Below are positions 48,437-62,610 of a stretch of 64,000 nucleotides of DNA, piece after piece (the stretch's first letter is position 1; each line of letters starts with the position of its first letter). The notes beneath the pieces were generated by a model. That model was not told where the DNA came from. It saw only the letters and a program-made list of their open reading frames with translations, and did not search any database. Position numbers and translations under genes: made by a program. The DNA is from Sympetrum striolatum (taxonomy: Eukaryota; Arthropoda; Insecta; Odonata; Libellulidae): assembly GCA_947579665.1 (NCBI GenBank), contig OX388345.1, forward strand, positions 28,673,849-28,737,848. Reading direction: 5' to 3'.

Positions 48437-50765
48437 CTCTATGTCATTGTTTTCCAAGCTCTAAAGTGACTCCAGCCCCACTTTCCGTGTCGTAAAACAG
48501 CCAAAAATGGCGTCGAGATTAAAACAGCAACAAAATATCACATATTGTGGATTAGTTCGTGTAACTGATTGATGTAATTCAATATTTTACGAATACTTAT
48601 TTTGTTGATGAATAGCATTAAAACTTTTGGAATATCCATTTGCACTAAATGTATTAGATAAAAAAATAAACGAGAAAAATAAAACGACATCAACATGCTA
48701 GAGTTCCATTGTACAACGATGAATCCCATCATTTGTGAAATACTGCACTACTGTATAGTAAATCAAATATTTACATAAGTTATTTTTGACATAGTATGGG
48801 TGATTCTTTTAGTTTTCATATTGTATATTGAATGCCACCCTAAAGTAAGCATAGAAACGAGTTTAAAAGAATGTATTACTGGTTGCTTATCTTCCAGGGG
48901 TGGAGTAACCCTCTTCAGAAATTTCAAATATTCTTCCAGTATTGAAATCCCGCTATGTCTTATGCTGAAAAAGTTGTACGCATTTATCAATTTTAAGTTA
49001 CACATCACCTTCTAGAAAATGTATTTACAGCTGCAGAATAACGTTAATTAATTATTTAGGAATGAGTTACTAAGGTTTCGGATGAATCGCTCTATTGCTA
49101 ATTAGTCAAACTAGCTCCATTGCCTTGTTGAAATTTCAAAAACTTACAAAAAATATAATAGCTTCAATGAAGAATTATGGCGCATTCATCAGAATTAATG
49201 GCGCCATTATTAATTTTATGAAGAATTAGTCGCCTTACTTTATCGATTACGAACCACCCTCCACTTTTCAAAACTCTTACAAGGGAAGGCTTCAACTTTA
49301 AAGTGCTTCGAAAACTGTTGTCATTCATCTCAAAATGCTGGAGTTCCTCGGATATCCCGGTCGTATCGAAATAAGGAGCGAACAAAATAATAACGAAATA
49401 TATCATTTTTTACAGAGCTTGAAAATGAATCGCACGAATAGGAAACTCTATCTTCGAAAATTGCGTAGTATTATTTTACATCACTAGTAAAGCAACGGTA
49501 TTCTTTTCTTCGTTTTAAAGAAGGATATTTCACAACTTCTCTAGATTTCCTTCTTGCAATATCTGACTTCCTCGGAAGGCAATCTGTTCCCAATTTCGGT
49601 CTCCATAGAGAGCATTGCAAGCCACACCAGTCTATCCGATATCCAGTCGGGTGACGCCGTCCCTTAAAGAAAAATGATTAAATTCTTTTCTCATCACGTC
49701 TTATAACCACCAGAAATAGTCAAAGACAGCAAAATACCATTAAGAAAGAGATTTCATCCCAGCGTCTTACACTAATGTCTGTAACTCTAATGGAGTATAA
49801 ATTAGAATAGGAAGACAGTTATAATATACTAATAATCCATTTTGTTGATATTTAAATCTCAATAATACGGATCTACAATCCCCATTGTTCTTAATGCCAA
49901 CAAGTTAATTTACGGTAAAATTCATACAAAACCTCATCCTTAGCCCCTAGCTGTGCACGAGTAGCTAAATAGCTAGAAACGCCGTATTTCTTTCGCAGAA
50001 ATACTAACATCCTACAATTCAATTTCATAAATAACCAGAGATAATTCAAGGCGAACTTGAGAGCTCAGAATAATTGCTATAACTTACCGAGATAATCTCA
50101 TGTTCCTCACAGGTGGATTAGGGAACATCTCAATCCTCTCAATTAAGGATGCTATTTTTAATCATTCAAACCATTGTAACTATTTTCTAAATTTTGACTT
50201 TATATCTTTTGGCTGAAGATTTCGTTACGTTTTTTAAATCTTTTGATTGATCTTTGATCAAAATTATTTTCTTCGCCATTAAAACGTTGTGTGACCCAGT
50301 TTTAAATATCACTCATTATAACAAATAACAATTATCCACCTTAATGAAATTCACGAAAGGGACCGTGACTTAAAGGGAATCTAAAAGAGGATTTTTTTTA
50401 ATAAAACGCTGGGTGGTTGAAGGGAACTCTTCTGTATGATAAACTTTACGCCCAAACTTGATTGATTTCAGCGATAATATGCCATCGTTTGAACAATAAA
50501 ATGCAGAAAATTTACAAATATGTATTGACGTTAAACGTATGTATTCTCTGATATTAGGATAAATAAGTAGTTCTACCCATAAAATGAACGCGACTAGTTT
50601 TCCGATATAGGTATCGTCATCAAGGAGAAAGTAAATTAGTGGGCGGCATGCAAGATCTATGGGGAAGTATGGTAAAAGTGCAAGTACTGAGAAGTAATAA
50701 TGATTTAATTAATATGAAGTTGAAATCAATCTGGGAAGCTTAACAGCGTGCAACTCCATCCTAAT

Positions 50766-50832
50766 AAATGGGAGGGAAATAACTTAACAAAATTCCTCTG
50801 TGGAATTTTGTTAGATTTTTTCCCACCCATTT
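50766..50832. repeat. Imperfect hairpin, about 30-bp arms
   Basis: AAATGGGAGGGAAAT and AACAAAATTCC pair with GGAATTTTGTT and the inverted TTTCCCACCCATTT across five loop bases. Confidence 0.7.
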
Positions 50833-53800
50833 GCTAATATGAAATTGAGTAACTAATTTAAGAAAAATTAAATCGTAAATTTAATCTAACTAATTCTCAA
50901 AATTATTATATAAGCAATTGTACAAGTAAGGTATTACGTTAGAAAGTCAATTTCTTTGAATGTACTGATTATTATGGAGGCATTGATCAAGGCACGAAGG
51001 GATTTATGAAAGTATTCTTGTGAAAGGTAGAAGAAAAGAACAGGAGAGAAAGAAAGAGGGGTTGCTGATTGACGGACTGAATGGGCAGGAAATGGTACAA
51101 AGAACTGAAAGAGGAAGCTCTTAGAAAAGAACCTTGAAGGCTTCTATGCCAGGCCAACCAGTAACCAGAATATCACTGATGATGAATTACGACTTTTGCC
51201 ATTAATGCGATTTGATTTTTTATGATCGTCATCTCTCAAACTTAATAGTTGAATAATTACGATTTTTTCAATTGAATTACGAGCTCCGGTTAGGATTTGA
51301 GATTTGCATTGCTATTCATTCACTCATAATTACTGACTGCCAAATATGATATATAAAATAATATCAAATATATCTCATGCACTTGATTGAAGAAAGTTGG
51401 CTTCCTCAGCGTATCGGTACGTATATTGGATTGCCGTTCGGGAGAGCAGCTGTGCTCAGCGCTTAAGTTGGCTTTATAGCTGTTCAGTCTGTTTTTTGCA
51501 TTAGAGTAAAAACTATTGAACGCGGGTAACGCTGTGGGATGCAGATCATCTATTTACATCGAATTTAAAATTTAAATGCTTTTATTTTATGTTTTTGAGT
51601 GGGAGAATTGCTGTTGAGCGGTTTTAAATAAGAAATTATAGTCAACGTTGCTTAAAAGTAATAAATGCTTAGTAAAGATATTCCAAAAATTACAATTTCC
51701 TTTCATTTCAATTCATCAAATTTTCACATCAATTCTTTTCCTTTCATTTCATTTCAAATTTCAAATTACCATTTTAATCGCAGAATTATGCAAATTTATT
51801 TTAAAAGAAACAGGATTTTGTCCCAGTTTTGTAGAAATAATATATTTTGCTCTCAAATTCAAGGCACAGGGACCTTTAATTCGACCAAGTTCTGCTTCAA
51901 GTCTTCCTCTTTCCATTAGTGTTATTGCTTTTGGTGGCATAAATTTTTGTGTGGAATGGTTGAAAGAAATGGGAGGGGAAGTTAGGAGTTTTCAGTATTA
52001 AAAAGTAGTCACCTTCTACTTTTAGTTCAATTTTCTCTGGAAATAATTTCCAGAGTGGAAGTTTCTGAGAAAATTGTGATTTAATATTTTGCGTAAATCC
52101 AAATTCTATAAGCTTATAAATGACGTTAGAAAACCAATTTTTCATACTGAGATAACGCTTAATTCTGCGCGAACCGCTATCTTTAGAATTGCTACGATTG
52201 TCAAACTACTGTTTTGATTTTCGTCATGACTTTCTTAATTTAATAATGAATAAATATCGGAGAAAAGTTTCCCATCTATTTTACTCATTAAAATCCCTAT
52301 ACACTCTTACCTTTCTGACTGAATTTCTTTCTGAAGTCGAAGATGAAAAAATTATTCTTATCAACTATCAATAAATGTTTTTCATTAGCAACGAAACTTT
52401 ACGCAGTTTGAAATACCTTCACTGAGAATTAAAATTTCATTTCCTTGCTTGGAATTGTGGCACTATACACTTAAAGATAGAATCCATATATGCTAGATAC
52501 ATGGGTGATCGGATCTATTGACATGTATTTTTTGAATATGCTAGACGCAGATTCACATAACTTATAACTTATGAGTTGATGTTGTGGTAATTATCATCGT
52601 ATCTACCGGGTAATACTATCTTTCCATACTATTGGTCTTCTTCCTGTACTATGAAGTCTTATTAATGCTTTACTTGAGTGTTCTACCTTTTTGGTAGGAT
52701 CTTGTGCCATAAAACTCTCTGTTCCATTTACGTATTCATCACAAATTTCCATCATATATATGCATATGAGTCTCTAAATGTAATATGTATATATTTAAAA
52801 AAATCTTTCAAAAATAATTCACTAGGTCAGCTACCACATTCTGGATTTCCCACCCAATATTGATCTATGAAGCATACACAATGAATAAATTTAAATTCCT
52901 ACTGTTTTAATGTATTATCAGTGTATATTATTGAATGTTTTGTAATGAGTTTATCTCTATATTTAAGTTTTATTTCATTGTTATAACATTTTGTATTTAG
53001 CATACTTAAATAACTGCTTGAATCTTGTGATATTCTAATTCCGCTACTCTTATGTGGCTTGGCATAGGGAAGATCAAACATATATTAGATTTAGACACGC
53101 CCACCTCTTGCGTCAAACGCCCTTCCACAGCGAAATTCTAAGAGGAAAATATTTCTTAAAAGGGATCCCGGTATAGAGATTTACGCTCGCTGCGCCTCGG
53201 TCTGATCCCCTTCAGAAATCGAGATTTCCGGGAGGAATCGGCACCCTCTCCGTAGAATTGAAAACGCAGAGGATAATAAAACAGATGGTGCTCGCTCAGC
53301 ACCAATTTCGGCCGCTCCCGGCCAGTGCTAATCCCCAAAAGAAAGTCAAGGCCTCTTCCGTGGGTGCTCAAGTGCTCCCACGGCGCTGAGTGCCTAAAGT
53401 AGGAGCTGCATCGACTCCACTATCCGAAGAGTACAAAAATATGCTCTCACTTCATCTCTCGAGCTTCATTGTCCTAATTCAAACCATACAGAACATGTTG
53501 ACGTTCTACAGAGACGTAGAAACATAAAATTTGCACGAAAATGTTTTTCTTCAATTTCGTATAGTGCGGTGATGGCTATACAGTAATTTTGTTTAAAAGT
53601 TATCTATATGTTTTTCCCAAAAAATTAGATTATTTACAATATTTGTTCTTATAAGAACATGCAACGATATCTATGGACTTTGAGGAATAAAGAATTATGT
53701 GCTACTTATATGTTATTAGCTAAGGAGTAAGCAACTATTATGTACATCGTAGTCTTGGGGAAACTCTTAATCTACGGAGTACAAGTTTTGTAAATCTTTT

Positions 53801-55639
53801 TACAGAAATGCCACTTTCGTATACTTTAAGTAAACTTTTATTCACAGTTTTATGATTACTTCATTTATGGCAGCCGACAAAATTAAAAGAGGGTCATCCA
53901 CCCAAATCAAAGCGTATAATTTATAAATATATAAACAAGAAGTAAATAATAAATAGTTAATATAAATAGGTATAAGATTGTTCAGTAATAAGTGAAAATA
54001 GTTTATTTATTTATATTTAGAAACATTGTACTCAAGTAAATAATAACATACGAAGTTTTAGATCAAAGCATTTAAAAATTCTGCGATCTTTTTTTAAATG
54101 GTGAATGATATCTATTCGCCATATTCTTTTTTATTGATGGCCCAGGGTAATTCTCAAACAAAAAATTTCGAGGAAGACCTTAGAAAAAGAAATAAATTTG
54201 AGGTAAGCTCTCTATTGAAAATCAAATTTTTTGGATTCTCTTCTATTTTTGGAATCTCGCTTGAGAGTTTACGCTGATGCCCTCCGGTTAGAATTGGTTT
54301 TCAACGTTTCTTCGCATCTTCAATTTTTCCCTTCTGAGCTGAGATGATATACACCGAAACGAAGTTGAGAAATATGCTGTGGATATAAAAATGAATTGTT
54401 TTTGATATTGAATATGCATAAATCGGATTTATATATAAAAGGAGTTTATGTATAAAATTGAAGCTTCGGAAGAGATATGGAAATATATGATCAAGCATCC
54501 AAATGTGTGTCTACATTGTATTCAATAAGAAAACCCATTTTAAACCTTTCTCTGTTTTCTACTATTATTCCTAGTTAGGCAATGGGTTTTATTATGTAAG
54601 ATGAGGAATGAACTTGCTTTTGCAAATTAGTCAAAACAATACGAGCCGTGAACTTCAAAGTAAATGCAGTAAAATTACTGTAAGCACACATTCCATACAA
54701 TTTAATAAAAAGACATGTACGTGAAGGCCATTTATCAGCATCGTCATCCCTTATTTTCTTTCGTATTATTTATCATGAGAGGGGGAGAAAGTAAATGAAG
54801 GATACATTTGTTGCTATCTTGAATCAAACGAAAAATGAAAAATATTTCATTCGTCAAAAATTCGCAGCCAAGGCTTCGTCGCATACATACTCTTAATGAT
54901 GGGAATAGAACAGTGTTCCAATATCAAAGGTCATTTCTCCAGTCAGTGTTCTAATATCAAGAATTTGTGTCACTTACGATGCTTTTTGGACGCATGCACC
55001 CAATATTTCCTTAATAATCAGAAACAAATCTCTGAACATACAGCCCTGCTTGTATTCCCAAGCGGAATAAATCAAAAAATGTTTGTCGGAATCCTTAAAA
55101 TTTAATATGATCCCATTTAAGAAACCTCAAAAACCGCTTCTGGTGTACCGCTTACGGAACGTTCTTAATCAGTATCACTCATAATTTGGTTATCCGTCCA
55201 AGTTTGGGAATCGCTGACAATTTTTTTAAGTGAAGCGGAGTTGGCGAAACCTAACTCCCATAAAGTTTCTTTCGTTATAAAAGTATTGTTCCTTTGCGAA
55301 GTGAGAAGTTTTAAAGACGTTGGGTCACTTTTCAAGCACACTTTAGTTTCATCTGTCCATTCCTTTTTATAGCGCTTCCTTATGTTAATTATCATCGTAT
55401 GTCACATGAAAATAACAAGTATCACAAACATGTACTTATTGATGATGTTTCTATATATTTCGTCATGTTTCTTGACATCTTTTAGTTATGACTATCAGTA
55501 GGTTTGCGCAGGTTTTTCGTAACTCCTTCTTCTTGGGTATTTTCCGGTTAGGGATATTTTTTCCTAAGAATCTCTTAGGTTTTATATAAATATATATCTA
55601 CAATTATTTTGTTTTCCCTCATACTATCTCTTTGTTTTT

Positions 55640-55740
55640 AATTACTGTATAATCTATGATTTAGAATGAATGACGAGTTAGATGGAAGAAGAGACTTTTT
55701 GTCTCAATCTCGCCCGAATAAAGACGAATCATTATTATTT
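55640..55740 (+). repeat. LINE-like 3' tail, copy C
   Basis: ATTACTGTATAA, then GAGTTAGATGGAAGAAGAGA, TTTTTGTCTCAATCTCGCCC and GAATAAAGACGAATC. This is the cleanest copy of the family; its tail is ATTATTATTT. Confidence 0.7.
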
Positions 55741-56385
55741 ATAACTGGATTATTATCTTCAAGAAGGATCACCACCGTTATTGTTCACAATCTTCTTTTT
55801 TAAATATAAGGAGAGCAAGAGAAGAAGGAAAGATGGAACAGAAGGTAGATTGATCTGCTTTTGACTATCGTTATTTTTTTACGGATTGATCCGCTCTTGA
55901 CTTTTGACATTTCTCCGAACGCTGAACCTTAAAATACGTCAGAGAAGGCAATCCCGCGATCCATGGAATCATTTTGACAGAATCTCATACGCCGAAAAAA
56001 GTGAAATATATGATTAAAGCTTTGTGGCAAGTATTGTACCACGATAACATAACAACTTAAACGAATAAAATGAGTGTGCGGGCTACGATAGAGCCAGTAA
56101 TTTCGTTAGGTTGGAAGAGGTGGTCACGAAGAAAAATGTGAGTCAAAAACTACTCTCGACGAGAGTGGCTTATTGGAGTAGGTGACATGGCTTAAATGAA
56201 TGGGCACCTAAGCCAGGAGAAAGGACAGAGGTGTAGAAGTGGATGCTAGTGGAAGGAAACAAGCAAAGAAGAGCGCAAAAAATGGAGAGAAAGTTTGGGA
56301 ATGGGAGGACGTGGAAGAGTTAGGGGTCTGGAACGATAAGAAACGCTGGCGTTTGGGGTGCAAGAAGCGTGAAGAATAAGCCGCA

Positions 56386-56410
56386 GTTTATATATATTAT
56401 ATATATAAAC
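56386..56410. repeat. AT-rich perfect palindrome
   Basis: GTTTATATATAT, a central T, and its inverse ATATATATAAAC form a 25-base palindrome, a likely cruciform site. It may be simple-sequence drift. Confidence 0.7.
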
Positions 56411-56654
56411 GTGAGTGCATATATGTAAAGGCACCTGCTATCTATAAAAACCATGCTTTAATATAAGATTTTTCTTTGCTCGTTCCGGCCTCATCTTTTG
56501 ATTCATATCCTATCATTGCAAGTGTCATGTAATATTGGGAGCAAAAATCAATTATCATAATGTATATTGGATATTTAATTAACAACTTAGAAAGAGCTTC
56601 GCCTTGTGATAAATTCCAATTTATGAAAATCGTTTCCTGGTGATAATGATATTA

Positions 56655-56720
56655 ATAAAAATACATTATTCAGAGCGAGATTGAGACTACAAAGTCTCTT
56701 CCTACATCGAAACCATTGGA
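56655..56720 (-). repeat. LINE-like 3' tail, copy D
   Basis: On the minus strand GATGTAGGAAGAGACTTTGT, AGTCTCAATCTCGC and a TTAATAA-rich tail follow the same order as the 55.6-kb copy. Confidence 0.6.
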
Positions 56721-56864
56721 AAAGTACGTGGAAAAAAAACCTACTCTGTGAATTAAAAATCCCAAAGCTAAGAGATTAGGAAAACATTTCTACTGCAGGA
56801 AAACATCCTCAGGAATTGGGTTGTGAAAAACTTGCGAAACCTGCAGATAGGAAACTTAATTTAG

Positions 56865-57110
56865 TGAATAATAATAATAATAAAAACTCTTTATTTGGCG
56901 AGGTTAGGCCCATTAGGGACTCTCTTACACCTAACCTTTAAAGAGATATGAAATCAGATTAAATGAGATGTAAAAGACAAGAAGACAAAACGATTTTATC
57001 ATACAAAGAGAACAATTAGTTATACATTCGCATGCAAGTAAAAAGTAAATTCATTTGGAAAAGGAAACTGTTTAAACAAGACATAACAACAATAGAAGTA
57101 ATAACAGTGG
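56865..57110 (-). repeat. LINE-like 3' end, second family
   Basis: On the minus strand it ends GTGTAAGAGAGTCCCTAATG, GGCCTAACCTCGCCAAATAA and an AGAGTTTTTATTATTATT tail. The upstream A/T-rich part is typical of a retrotransposon 3' UTR. It starts about 150 bp from copy D of the other family. Confidence 0.58.
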
Positions 57111-58049
57111 TAAAATAATGTCAATAGATATTAATGAAGGAATGAATATATTATGAATGTTTTCTTCTAATACACACAATACAATAAATGCATTGACATT
57201 CAAATGCTTCTATGCCCTAGCGATCTTTTGCTAATATTTCGTAACCATTTGTTGTGCTGTGCTCACTAGTATGCATCAATGTGCATAGTTTTACATGAAA
57301 TCGATTACCATACCTAATGCGAAATCCAAATAGTGAGATACCCATGTAAATGAGTAAATTAGTAATGCTGATTCGATAACCCCTGAACCTGCGAGAGAGG
57401 AAGAAGTGATCATTGCCGGAGTGTATAAACATGGATAAAAAATTCCTAAATTTCATTATTTCCGCATAATTTCGAGCAATGGCTCTTCTCGTCTATAAAA
57501 TATTATATTCGAAATGACGATAAAATTTCGATTTCCCAATTTGCATCATAATTCATTTTTGTTTCTCATTTTTTTTTCTCTTTACGTCTGTTTGAATAAT
57601 TTCCTCATGATTTCCGCTGGACACGTGTTTGTGAATTGACGCCATAAATAAAACGTACGATTTTTTTTATATCCATGAAATAATTTTCCGCGAATTACTG
57701 GAGCTTCAATAATGTTGTTGTGGGAATACGCACTCGTTAAATAGATGACTTTCGGATGAAATTTATTACTTTCCTCTTTCTAATTAACAGTGTATGTTGT
57801 AATCAAACTTCAATATTTTTGCAAATACCCATCATGCTTCATGCACCGTTGAAATGAATTGATACAATAGCAACGTTTAGTCTACAAGTACGGTTTTCCT
57901 ATAGTGAAAAATACAAATTTTTTTCTCATTCCTGAGACCACTTTTTAACCGATGCTCACTTGACTGACGCTCCAATCTGTCGACTCGTTTGATCGTCTTA
58001 AGAAGTTCAGAAGCCAATTATTGATGTCCCATTGAGTCTGTAAATACGG

Positions 58050-58245
58050 AATGTCGATTTAATGAGATATCGTATGAAGCGTGGTGTCGATGTACGAAAG
58101 ATTCGGGGAAGCCGTCGGTCAAACGGTTCGTCGATGAAATTCGACATTGTCGGTCTAATGGGATGTCGATGAAAGCTAAGATTTTTGAACACATGAGTGG
58201 TCAATGAAACTTTAGGCTGTTATGCAAATGGGGTGTCTATGAAGT
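58050..58245. repeat. Degenerate tandem repeat with 35-bp period
   Basis: The word GTCGATGAA or close variants recur. The last four, starting at 58,130, 58,165, 58,200 and 58,235, are exactly 35 bases apart. Earlier GTCGAT words lie at 58,053 and 58,086. GTCGGTC appears at similar offsets. The units are strongly diverged. Confidence 0.55.
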
Positions 58246-58589
58246 AAGGTAGGTGGTCAACCAAGCGCAGATCAATCGAGGAGAAGGCATTTATAATTAA
58301 TTGAGAACCAATTAAACAGCCAGATAACGATTCCTCTGTCGAAGACTGTTAACTCTTCTAGCTTCTTATAGAAAACGTTGCTCTGTAACTTCAAATATTT
58401 TGCATGAAAATGGTAAACGTGGAGTTTATGCCAACAATTGCGCATATTCAATGGCATCTAAAATTATATATCCTTCATATAAACATAGGGGGCCCTGGGA
58501 CTATAACTTGATAAATTGAACATACTTCATTCATATTTCGGTATAGTACAGAGAAAAATGTTTCGTCAATCTACTTTGGGCACAGTATT

Positions 58590-58980
58590 ATTCATAGCTG
58601 TGATGGCATTAAAGCTACTGAGGTATGGGTATGCTAAATAGTGGCACTAATTAAGGTCCCTCCTTATGGAATTCCAAGAAAAGTGTTACTCGTGGAGTCT
58701 TTGTACTTCACTCATGTAGGTAGATGGAGGTATATTCCGCTCACAGCATTCTCGCTTAGTGAGGAGAGCTCCTCTCTCGCATCTCACTCTTCATATTGCA
58801 TAGCAACCTCATTCCCCCTCCTAGCTCTAGATAGAAAATGGAAGAGGGGGCCCAAAGGGAGATCCAAAATCATCTCAGTCGTTGAAGCTCTTTGAAAAAA
58901 TACTACCAATACTAAATATTTATAGAGAGCATAAGATTTCAACCAGTCTTCGGGCTGAATACTTCACAGACATGTATAGG
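58590..58980 (+). repeat. Dispersed repeat, copy 3 (CCTTCGGGCTGAATGC family)
   Basis: Same block order as the copy at 19,426-19,760: GCTGTGATGGC, AATAGTGGCACTAATTAAGG, GTGGAGTCTTTGTACTTCAC, CGCTTAGTGAGGAG and TCTTCGGGCTGAATAC. It is more diverged and carries an extra segment near 58,810-58,930. Small open frames across it are chance. Confidence 0.68.
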
Positions 58981-61900
58981 ACCATTGGGCTCTCGAAAAA
59001 TTCCCCGCGGGCAGTCCATGCTGTTTATAAAAGCTTGAAACGTATCCCTGTCGTGAGCGAGAATTTGTCAGGACTTATGTCATATATTTGCGACAGTGCT
59101 TCACAACAGTGCCGCTCGGTTATGTTGTAAATTATCTCCGTCTTAGTACAGTTGAATTCCAGCAACTTTTTCAACAACTCCCGCCCTTTTAAAACGAGCT
59201 CATTTTTTTCTAGTTTATACCGTCAGCAGTCAAGCTGCAGCAGCGGACGTTTTGAATTTAAATTAGGAAAACGTCTGAAAAATATCAGAGAGCTCTTTTC
59301 CCCGCCTAATCGGCTTTCGCTATAAATAAAAACGAATTTGTACGGTTGTGCTTTTGAAGTGAGCGTTTCCACAGGATATTTATGCTCTATTTGGGAATAC
59401 TCCCTTGCGAGTTACTACGACTGCTCGGGAATCTATTGTGCCATAATCCGTTAGCGTCGTAGAAATGCTTTCCTGTGACGATTTCAGACGAATTTATCGA
59501 CTCGCTCGGGATGTTTTGGAGTCTGCCATATTATGAGATGCCTGATGCAGATGAGGTGTTATTAAGATGACGTATCAGTTTTGAAATAAAAAAAATTCAA
59601 TCCCTCGCTGGCGTAAGTAAAAGAGCGGTTCTACTTCACGGAGTAAAAAATCAGTACTACAATATTGTAGTCTATACTACTACAGAAAGTAGTGATGGAG
59701 TCTTGTTAAAATATTTAATTCAATGAAAATATATTAATAATTCGATATAATTTAATACAATATAATGTGTATACAATAATATATATATTTTATTTTAAAC
59801 ACACGTAAACAAAAAAACTAAAACTAAATTATTACTTAAAAAATAATCTAAGAATGCCCCCCAATAGATTATCAAAGTAAAATAATTGTAATAATAATAA
59901 AGCTATGAAATAACTAGGATGGAGTTCCACACAATAATAAAGCTACTTTTATTCGGCCACGATAAACGCAAATACATCTCATCTGATATCTAAACCTTCA
60001 CCATATAAAGAGATTGAAAATATATACAAATAAGAAAACTATTGGTTTATAAACATAAGATTTCCGTGTGTATCAACTCCCGGAGTGGGTAACCTACGAA
60101 ACAACAATTTTGTATTTTAATTTTCATATTGTAGATAAGTACATTTTTAGGAGAAAGCAGGTTAAAGTAGATCACAATATATGGCAAGGAGTGACGGCAG
60201 GTAGAGAAGTGGTCTCAATAATTCATTTAGTCGAAAGAGCCGAAATTGTTAAGACGTGTCTCGCAATCACGTTGATAAATTAACAGTAATGACATCAAGG
60301 TTTGTCGCTAGTTATGATTCCAAATGTAAATTCATATGAAACTTTATTAAGTATAAGATGAGTCAATGATCGTTTAAACAAATTAATTAATATAATCAAT
60401 AGAAATAGCTGTAGCTTTATGAAACTCCATCAAGGAAGGAGAAGAAATAGCTTAGTCTCAATTCCACAGAAAATTTTTTTTAATTAATAATAAAATTAAT
60501 TAATAAAATACTACGACATTGGTTGCAGAGTGAAAGGATGTTGAAGTGAATGAAGCCAAAGTAGACGCTGTTGCACAATTTATGAAGAGGGTCGTAACTC
60601 TGTAAAATTGAGACTGGCGTAAGGTTTAGAATTGTAGATTTTTAAAATATCTTTCGAATTCAAAAATATTCGAATATATACTTTCCACGAAACCATACAT
60701 TTATAATGGGTATACTTATTCGAATCTATTCGCTCGCTTGTATTTTGTTTTATGGAAGTTATACGTTCAGCCGTTGTTGAATTAAAAATGCGTTTAGTTT
60801 TCAACAATGCTTGACTTTATGTGGAAAGGCTACTCTGTTAGACAGAATTAGCCAATGGAATGGTTTCAACTTAATCATCATTTTGAAATTATGAATGGTT
60901 ATATGGAAGGATGGATGGAGAGTTAGTGCGGATGGAGTCAGCATTGGAAAAGGAAAATAGTGTCAAAGCAGAGCTACTTACGAGGCAACGAAACACGAGG
61001 GGAGAGAAATGCATTTGGAACGGATTACGCGACGGGCATGTGCGACAAGAACAGGGGAGATGGAGTCAGTAATTGAGTTATGAATGAATGATTGATGATG
61101 ATGAATGATTGAGTTATGAATGGATGTAAATGCATGAAAGAAAGGCTGCGTGACCTGTTTGGAAGGGGCACAGAGAGAGGATAGAAAGAATGGGAAAGAA
61201 GGCGTTTGATGAGATCCTGAAAGGTATTTAAGGGAAGGCAGGACCGAGAAATAAGCTGGTGGAACGTGATGGCGTAGATCATTATGAGGATGGACGTGCA
61301 CGGTTTGAAGAACAGGGGTAAATGTATGACTGGATGTGACGAAAGGTGCAGGCCGTGACGTAACTGTGAACAAATGAGGACATCCGCGACCTTTTCCTAA
61401 AAGCGAACAGTGTGATATATATGCGGGCAAGTACACAATGGACCTGTACCATTACTGATTCGGAATCACCTTCCTTTGACGCCATGGCCTTTTGACGCCG
61501 ATTTCGGTGCCATTATCCAAATTTACATTCTGAATTACGAATCATTGTCAGCTGAGGAAGTTTTTCATTCCCCATTCTCGGTTTCATTTGTGGGATGAGG
61601 GGAATGAATTATTCCGCCTTTTTTCGCTCAAAGCTGAAAGCGAAAACGGGAGGGCCTTCGTTGGAAGCGGTGCCGGGTTCGATACAGAGCTCAGCGGAAT
61701 CACAAAATATGCCGCTTTATCATTTATATATCATTCAATATCATCAGGAATCCTGAAGAACTCGTATGACTAGTAAAGGACATGAAATAATGAGCAATTG
61801 TGGATATAACTAAATTTTTGTTGGTAAGTCAGTCTTTATGTGAATATTACTATTATTATGGAATTTTCACTGAAAGTAGGTGCGTCACTTAGTGGCAGTG

Positions 61901-62537
61901 TTTACAATTTTAAATTATTGATACAATATTCATTATACAAATAACGTTGATTAAGGGGAACACTTGTAATATGCCTGGTATTGGCACTAAAAGGAAGGGA
62001 AACCCTTCGGAAAACCTCCCTTAAGCAGTAGTCATGATACTTAATCAGGTAAATGAAGGAAATCTATGTCCATAAACCACTTGTACTTCGGTGTAAATAT
62101 GCCGAAAATTTTATAAAACTATCCCCTAAAGTTAATCTCCTTCTTATCAACATTCTACTACACCACTCAGATTCTCCCGAATAAAAACTTTCACTATAAT
62201 AATATTTCACAAAAGGAAACGTAAAATATATATAATATTTATATGGATATCAGTATTACGAGTATATTGTTTCATCTAGTATGTGTTAGTTTTGCAAAAG
62301 TACACTGCCGGTGTGCGATGCATCTATTGCGAAAGACTAGGGTCGTGGCAACATATATATGCCTGTTATTATCAGTAATATTGTAATTAGTATTGTTTAT
62401 AGCGCTGAATAATTTTATTCAGTAAGATAGTATTGCAGCAACGCTTTCACCGGAATGTTAGTCCATCCGAAACTATTGGAGTAATAATAATATCATTCGT
62501 AGAATGGCTTAGTTCTTTCCCGGCGAATATGAGGAAT

Positions 62538-62610
62538 AAATTCCTCTCGGGTTCTCCGCCAATTGGTGTTTACCACCAATTTAATCCGCCTGAGAACCCG
62601 AGAGGAATTT
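62538..62610. repeat. Perfect 19-bp inverted repeat with inner stem
   Basis: AAATTCCTCTCGGGTTCTC (62,538-62,556) is exactly inverted at 62,592-62,610. Inside, AATTGGTG and CACCAATT form a second stem around GTTTAC-type loop bases. The result is a cruciform-capable structure in the receptor intron. Confidence 0.85.

Noticed and set aside
60978..61436. 152-codon minus-strand frame rich in His, Ser and Pro
   Set aside because: Its composition comes from GAAT/GATT-type simple sequence on the plus strand; no domain pattern.
61660..61690. Box B-like GGTTCGATAC as another SINE
   Set aside because: The last bases depart from box B and no box A lies at tRNA spacing.
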